From contig DAOVAE010000003.1 in assembly GCA_030671225.1 (NCBI GenBank), positions 1-17,763 of the forward strand: a stretch of DNA of 17,763 bases, written 5' to 3'. This document shows, piece after piece, positions 14,084 to 17,763 of this stretch. The DNA comes from Desulfobacteraceae bacterium. Its GTDB lineage: Bacteria; Desulfobacterota; Desulfobacteria; Desulfobacterales; UBA11574. How positions within the stretch are numbered: position 1 is the first letter of the stretch; the number at the start of each line of letters is the position of its first letter. A program made the translations under genes and the position numbers. The notes beneath the pieces were generated by a model. That model was not told where the DNA came from, ran no database searches, and worked only from the letters and a program-made list of their open reading frames with translations.

Positions 14084-14097
14084 AGTGCGAAGCACTC
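14083..14097 (+). repeat. compact hairpin before the DUF503 gene
   Basis: GAGTGC (14083-14088), loop GAA, GCACTC (14092-14097), a perfect 6-bp stem about 20 nt upstream of the next start codon. No T-run follows. The loop and stem style match the hairpin at 8154-8168. Confidence 0.6.
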
Positions 14098-14118
14098 CTC
14101 GAACAAAGTGAGAATGTC

Positions 14119-14406
14119 ATGGTTGCAGGTTTAGGAATTATCACATTCAGGTTGCACGACTGCCGTTCCTTAAAAGGGAAAAGAAAGATTGTAAAATCGA
14201 TAATCAACCAGTTGAGTAACAACTTTAATGTTTCGGTTGCGGAAGTTGGATCAAACGATATCCATCAAAGAGCAGTGATTGGATTTGCACTGGTTGGTAA
14301 TAATCGAAAGGTGATAGACTCTAAAATAAACAAGATTTTTAATCTGGCAGACGAATTAAACCTGGCCGAAATCATCAATAGTGAGATGGAGATCATCAAC
14401 ATATGA
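14119..14406 (+). CDS. DUF503 (YlxP-like) protein
   Basis: A 95-residue protein of the DUF503/YlxP family. The hallmark DCRSLKGKRKIVKSIINQL follows a short beta-strand (VAGLGIITFRLH). NVSVAEVGSNDIHQRAVIGFALVGN and a C-terminal amphipathic helix complete a ferredoxin-like fold. The family lies between infB and rbfA in many bacteria, which suggests a ribosome-assembly role, but its biochemical function is not established. Its TGA overlaps the rbfA ATG (ATGA), so the two are probably translationally coupled. The ribosome-binding site is modest (GTGAG upstream). Confidence 0.92.
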   Translation: MVAGLGIITFRLHDCRSLKGKRKIVKSIINQLSNNFNVSVAEVGSNDIHQRAVIGFALVGNNRKVIDSKINKIFNLADELNLAEIINSEMEIINI

Positions 14407-14780
14407 AACCATTTGTACGATCTGACAGAGTCGGCGGCCATATACAAAAAACACTATCGGAAATATTACTGAAAAAAGTTAAAGATCCTCGTCTCGAAAC
14501 GGCTACAATCACAGATGTAAAGGTATCAAGAGATTTAAGAATTGCTAAGGTATACTTCGTTACATCCGGTAACAAAAAAAACATGAAAGAGGTAGCTGAA
14601 GGATTCAAAAGTGCTCTGGGATATGTAAAACGTAATCTTGCCCGCCAGCTAGGTTTACGTTACATGCCGGATATTAAATTTTGTTACGATGAATCTTTTG
14701 ACTACGGATCACATATAAATAAAGTTCTCAAAACTGTAAAAGCAGATAATGGACATAATAATACGTTATTTGAAAAATAG
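14403..14780 (+). CDS. rbfA: ribosome-binding factor A
   Basis: RbfA is a KH-fold factor that binds the 30S subunit near helix 1 of 16S rRNA during maturation. The 125-residue protein shows the family pattern: RSDRVGGHIQKTLSEILLKKVKDPRLETATITDVKVSRDLRIAKVYFVT, then GFKSALGYVKRNLARQLGLRYMPDIKFCYDESFDYGSHINKVL. GGAG at 14388-14391 lies 11 nt before the ATG, which itself overlaps the upstream stop by four bases. Its 3' end overlaps the next gene by 32 bases, consistent with one polycistronic message. Confidence 0.96.
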   Translation: MKPFVRSDRVGGHIQKTLSEILLKKVKDPRLETATITDVKVSRDLRIAKVYFVTSGNKKNMKEVAEGFKSALGYVKRNLARQLGLRYMPDIKFCYDESFDYGSHINKVLKTVKADNGHNNTLFEK

Positions 14781-15717
14781 TAGCCGTATTTTTATTGCTA
14801 CTCACACTAACCCGGACGGCGATGCAATCGGGTCCCTGGTCGCCATGGGACTCAGTCTTGATTCGTTGAACAAAAAAATAACTTTATACAATGAAAGTCC
14901 CATTCCGGCTGTGTATCGTTTTTTGCCTTCGGTTAACCGTGTTGTACGGAATATTAACAACGAAAATTATGATCTTGCCATTATTCTTGATTGCAGCGAT
15001 TTGCAACGGATCGGAAATGCTGTTTCAATCATAAAAACGATACCGATCACTATCAACATCGATCATCATGTTACCAATACCCGCTTTGGTAATTTTCAAC
15101 TCATAGATACTTCAGCATGTGCCACCTCGGAAATCATATACCGTCTGATAAAACAGATGGCTGTCCCCTTTAACAAAGCCATTGCCACTTCAATATATAC
15201 GGGAATTTTGACCGATACAGGTTCATTCCGTTTTTCAAATACAAACAAGGCTGCTTTTGCAATCTGTCAAGAAATGGTGGAGCTGGGCGTAGATCCATAT
15301 AATATTGCTCAGCACGTATATGGAACATATTCTCTGGGCCGAATCAAGCTTCTTAATCTGGCCCTTGACTCCATTGAGATCTCAGATAACGGCAAACTGT
15401 CAATTATGACACTTACACAAGACATGTTTAATGAAACACACACCCAACCTGAAGATGTAGACGGCCTTATCAACTACGCAAAACGTATTGAGGATGTCAA
15501 AGTCGCGGCACTTATACAGCAACACTGGAACGGTAAAGAAAAATCAATAAATTGTAACAGGTTTCATGTCAGTCTCCGTTCCGATGGAACGGTTGATGTG
15601 GCTGCAATTGCAGCTTCGTTCGGAGGAGGAGGCCACTCGAGTGCTGCTGGATTCAGTATTGAATCGACGCTTTCTGATGTAAAATTGCAAATTTTAAAAC
15701 TGACTGAAACAATGTGA
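14749..15717 (+). CDS. nrnA: DHH-family bifunctional oligoribonuclease/pAp phosphatase (NrnA-like)
   Basis: A 322-residue DHH-DHHA1 phosphoesterase. Manganese-binding motifs are intact: THTNPDGDAIGS (residues 18-29), ILDCSDLQR (79-87) and the eponymous NIDHHVTN (103-110), followed by GILTDTGSFRFSNT. The DHHA1 substrate-binding part ends with GGGGH at 292-296. NrnA enzymes degrade 2-5-nt RNA fragments and dephosphorylate pAp, the by-product of sulfate assimilation and CoA-dependent transfers; which activity dominates here cannot be told from sequence. The start ATG lies inside rbfA (32-base overlap) and puts the first motif at the normal distance from the N-terminus. truB follows after 9 bp. 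Confidence 0.94.
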   Translation: MDIIIRYLKNSSRIFIATHTNPDGDAIGSLVAMGLSLDSLNKKITLYNESPIPAVYRFLPSVNRVVRNINNENYDLAIILDCSDLQRIGNAVSIIKTIPITINIDHHVTNTRFGNFQLIDTSACATSEIIYRLIKQMAVPFNKAIATSIYTGILTDTGSFRFSNTNKAAFAICQEMVELGVDPYNIAQHVYGTYSLGRIKLLNLALDSIEISDNGKLSIMTLTQDMFNETHTQPEDVDGLINYAKRIEDVKVAALIQQHWNGKEKSINCNRFHVSLRSDGTVDVAAIAASFGGGGHSSAAGFSIESTLSDVKLQILKLTETM

Positions 15718-15726
15718 TCCGGATAT

Positions 15727-16638
15727 ATGCAGCACAAATTAAGCGGGATTTTAGTTGTTGACAAGCAGGCAGGTATAACATCCGCCAAGGTGGTGGCCCG
15801 TGTAAAGAAATTGCTCAAAGCCGGAAAAGTCGGGCACGCCGGTACACTTGATCCCTTTGCAACCGGTGTTCTGGTATGCTGTATCAATCGTGCAACTAAG
15901 CTTGCCAGGTTTTTCCTGAACGGCAAAAAAAAATATGAGGCTGTTCTTCACCTGGGCATTGAAACAGACACTCAGGATTCAACAGGAACCATTACGTCTA
16001 AGTGCGATGAAGTTGTATTTCCTGAAATAACGATTCGATCAGTATTTAAGAGGTTTGAAGGAACGATTGAGCAAATTCCGCCGGCTTATTCGGCACTGAA
16101 ATATAAGGGGACTCCCCTTTACAAGCTTGCACGCAGCGGCGTGCCTGTCAAGAAACCGGCAAGGCGTGTCACAATCTTTTACATTGAAATACTTGAAATC
16201 AACCTGCCGCTGATACGTTTTAAGGTATATTGCTCAGCGGGAACCTATGTCAGAACACTCTGTGCAAACATAGGCACATCTCTCGGATGCGGCGGTCACC
16301 TTAAAGAATTAAGGCGGGTCCAAAGCAGCGGATTTACAATTACAGAGTCTGTAACATTATCAGAACTAGAAGATCCGGCTATATCTGAGAAAATATCAGA
16401 TAGGATAATAAGTATGTCTAACGCTTTGCAGGATATGCCCGAGTTTATTGCTGACCAAATTTTGACTGAAAAAATAATGCACGGCAATATCATAACAACA
16501 AAGAATTTACTGCCGACAAATACAGATATTCCGGGGGGCTTTATCAAAATCGTTGATACAAATAATGATCTTATTGCAGTATTAAAATATACAAAAGAAA
16601 ATGATAAGTATGGTTATTGTTGTGTGTTCAACAATTAA
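15727..16638 (+). CDS. truB: tRNA pseudouridine-55 synthase
   Basis: TruB makes pseudouridine 55 in the T-loop of most elongator tRNAs. The 303-residue protein begins MQHKLSGILVVDKQAGITS. The catalytic aspartate is Asp42 in GHAGTLDPFATGVLV. Further family motifs are KKYEAVLHLGIETDTQDSTG, IPPAYSALKYKGTPLYKLAR and the KVYCSAGTYVRTLCANIGTSLGCGGHLKELRRVQSSGF block. The C-terminal ~70 residues form a small PUA-like domain (HGNIITTK, GGFIKIVD). Length is normal for the bacterial enzyme. The Shine-Dalgarno is weak, suggesting coupling with the preceding gene. It closes the rimP-to-truB run before a promoter-bearing gap. Confidence 0.97.
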   Translation: MQHKLSGILVVDKQAGITSAKVVARVKKLLKAGKVGHAGTLDPFATGVLVCCINRATKLARFFLNGKKKYEAVLHLGIETDTQDSTGTITSKCDEVVFPEITIRSVFKRFEGTIEQIPPAYSALKYKGTPLYKLARSGVPVKKPARRVTIFYIEILEINLPLIRFKVYCSAGTYVRTLCANIGTSLGCGGHLKELRRVQSSGFTITESVTLSELEDPAISEKISDRIISMSNALQDMPEFIADQILTEKIMHGNIITTKNLLPTNTDIPGGFIKIVDTNNDLIAVLKYTKENDKYGYCCVFNN

Positions 16639-16682
16639 CCCGAATGTTTCATGAACAATAAAACTTGTAACACTTTAGCTTT

Positions 16683-16710
16683 TTGAAAATATTGCCGCTT
16701 CTGGTATAAT
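16683..16710 (+). promoter_or_regulatory. rpsO: sigma70-type promoter with extended -10 for rpsO
   Basis: TTGAAA (16683-16688), a 16-bp spacer and a perfect TATAAT (16705-16710) preceded by TGG (extended -10). The expected start is near 16717, giving a leader of about 140 nt for rpsO. It is the best promoter match in the window. Confidence 0.75.
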
Positions 16711-16778
16711 TAAATTTTTACTGAAAAAACTCGTGGCAGGCGGGTCAAACAGTTTTCAGCATAAAATTTAATCATACC
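16703..16778 (+). promoter_or_regulatory. large imperfect inverted repeat across the rpsO promoter and leader
   Basis: The left arm 16703-16727 (from GGTATAAT through CTGAAAA) and the right arm 16753-16778 (TTTTCAGC through ATCATACC) are reverse complements except for two substitutions and a one-base slip. The left arm contains the whole -10 box. The part that would be transcribed still pairs TTTACTGAAAA with TTTTCAGCATAAA. It could be a DNA operator or an rpsO leader structure of the kind bound by S15. Confidence 0.6.
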
Positions 16779-16854
16779 CGAAGCTCGTTTGAAGTCGATT
16801 TGTTTCAAAGAACTATTACTAAAACTTTAATTCAACAAGAGGAGGCGAAAAAAA

Positions 16855-17124
16855 TTGGTTTTAACAACAAAAGACAAAAAGGGGTTGATCGATCGATTTA
16901 AGCTGCATGAAAACGATACAGGTTCTCCAGAAGTACAGGTCGGACTCCTGACACACCGTATTTCTTATCTTACAGATCACTTAAAGGTTCATAAAAAGGA
17001 CCATCATTCCAGAAGGGGTTTGTTGATTTTAGTCGGCAGACGGCGCAGGCTCTTAAACTACGTAAAAAATAAAGATGTAAAACGATACAGGGTAATCATC
17101 GAAACCCTGGGACTGAGAAGATAG
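16855..17124 (+). CDS. rpsO: 30S ribosomal protein uS15
   Basis: An 89-residue protein that binds the 16S rRNA central domain. It reads [74 protein letters not shown], full-length uS15 with the conserved DTGSPEVQ and HHSRRGLL(x)LVGRRRRLL blocks. The start codon is TTG at 16855; GAGGAGG (16838-16844) lies 10 nt upstream and no ATG is available. It has its own promoter and a ~140-nt structured leader, consistent with feedback control by S15 known in other bacteria. pnp follows on the same strand after 246 bp, the common rpsO-pnp pairing. Confidence 0.97.
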   Translation: MVLTTKDKKGLIDRFKLHENDTGSPEVQVGLLTHRISYLTDHLKVHKKDHHSRRGLLILVGRRRRLLNYVKNKDVKRYRVIIETLGLRR

Positions 17125-17370
17125 AGGGCACATTTTATGCAATCTCTTGGCCAAAAGACAGTATAATATAGCCTAAGCTATCACATGCCTGTATTGTTCG
17201 TATAAGCAAAGACAGCCTCATAGAACCGTACTTGCATAAGGGCTTAATTTTTAATCAAGCAATCAGCAATTGAACGTGATCTTTTGCTATTTAACGACCA
17301 GCCCAAAAAGAATTATGGAATTTGGCATGCAATTACACGTTTTAAGCTGTTTGGCTTTTAGGAGACAAAT
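17125..17370 (+). other. rpsO-pnp intergenic region
   Basis: No gene is seen in these 246 bp. A TATAAT at 17162-17167 could be a -10 box for pnp but lacks a good -35 at normal spacing. An 8-bp stem with one mismatch, GCTTAATT (17242-17249), loop TTT, AATCAAGC (17253-17260), is not followed by a T-run. In E. coli this gap holds pnp autoregulatory RNase III sites; nothing specific can be shown here. Confidence 0.5.
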
Positions 17371-17763
17371 ATGGAAACTTTACTCAAAACTGAACTCGGT
17401 GGAAAAACACTGAGCATCGAAACCGGCAAAACCGCAAAACAAGCATCCGGTGCGGTTGTAGTTCAATATGGAGACACCATTGTACTTGTTGCAGTCGTAT
17501 CTTCTCAAGAAGAACGCACGATAGATTTTTTGCCGCTTACCGTTGAATATCAGGAAAAGGGTTATGCAGCGGGCCGAATACCCGGGAATTATTTCAGACG
17601 CGAAATCGGCAGGCCCAGTGAAAAGGAGACTCTGACCGCCCGCCTCATAGACCGTCCCATCAGGCCGCTTTTCCCCAAAGAATACCGATGTGAAACTCAA
17701 GTTATTGCAACAGTACTCTCCATGGACCAGGAAAATGATCCTGACATTCTGGCAATGATAGGG
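17371..17763 (+). CDS. pnp: polyribonucleotide nucleotidyltransferase (PNPase), 5' part
   Basis: The first 131 codons of PNPase run off the window end. The start is the ATG at 17371 behind TAGGAGA. The product reads [43 protein letters not shown], then [50 protein letters not shown], the first RNase PH-like domain. PNPase degrades RNA 3'-5' phosphorolytically as a trimer and joins the degradosome in many bacteria. S1 and KH domains would lie beyond the window. Its place after rpsO is standard. Confidence 0.97.
   Translation, partial: METLLKTELGGKTLSIETGKTAKQASGAVVVQYGDTIVLVAVVSSQEERTIDFLPLTVEYQEKGYAAGRIPGNYFRREIGRPSEKETLTARLIDRPIRPLFPKEYRCETQVIATVLSMDQENDPDILAMIG

Overview
The window is a stretch of bacterial chromosome dominated by translation and RNA-metabolism genes. 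Protein character, gene order and the moderately AT-rich composition suggest a Desulfobacterota (former Deltaproteobacteria) sulfate-reducer-type genome, perhaps Desulfobacterales. This is inferred from recognisable families and synteny, not from a database search. There is no phage, transposase gene, CRISPR array or toxin-antitoxin pair, and all large genes look intact. The two ends are cut: a YkgJ-type cysteine-cluster protein at base 1 and pnp at base 17763.

Layout: (1) 1-1625, minus strand: a dNTP triphosphohydrolase (HD superfamily) followed by a YkgJ-family protein. (2) 1933-3123, plus strand: a small stand-alone HsdR-N-like protein with a degraded nuclease motif and a TadA-like deaminase. 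(3) 3291-8651: infC-rpmI-rplT-pheS-pheT and a MerR-type regulator, i.e. IF3, ribosomal proteins bL35 and bL20, and both subunits of phenylalanyl-tRNA synthetase. infC appears to start at AUA behind a near-perfect Shine-Dalgarno. (4) 8676-9185: a palindromic repeat element, a promoter, tRNA-Gly(CCC) and an intrinsic terminator. (5) 9184-17763: rimP-nusA-infB-DUF503-rbfA-nrnA-truB, then rpsO with its own strong promoter, then pnp. This set covers 30S maturation, transcription elongation and antitermination, initiation, oligoribonucleotide turnover, tRNA pseudouridylation and mRNA decay.

The genes are ordinary and no undescribed gene system is evident. The unusual material is between them. Nearly every longer intergenic gap carries short, phase-regular (7- or 8-nt) degenerate tandem repeats or long imperfect palindromes: 2563-2594, 8089-8220, 8676-8828, 11255-11340 and 14035-14097. 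Some are shared between distant gaps, which suggests repeat families dispersed through the genome. Candidate regulatory structures lie before infC, between infC and rpmI, and across the rpsO promoter. Two proteins lack expected functional residues: the HsdR-N-like protein has no acidic residue in its E-x-K position, and the TadA-like protein has no Asn at the adenine-recognition position.
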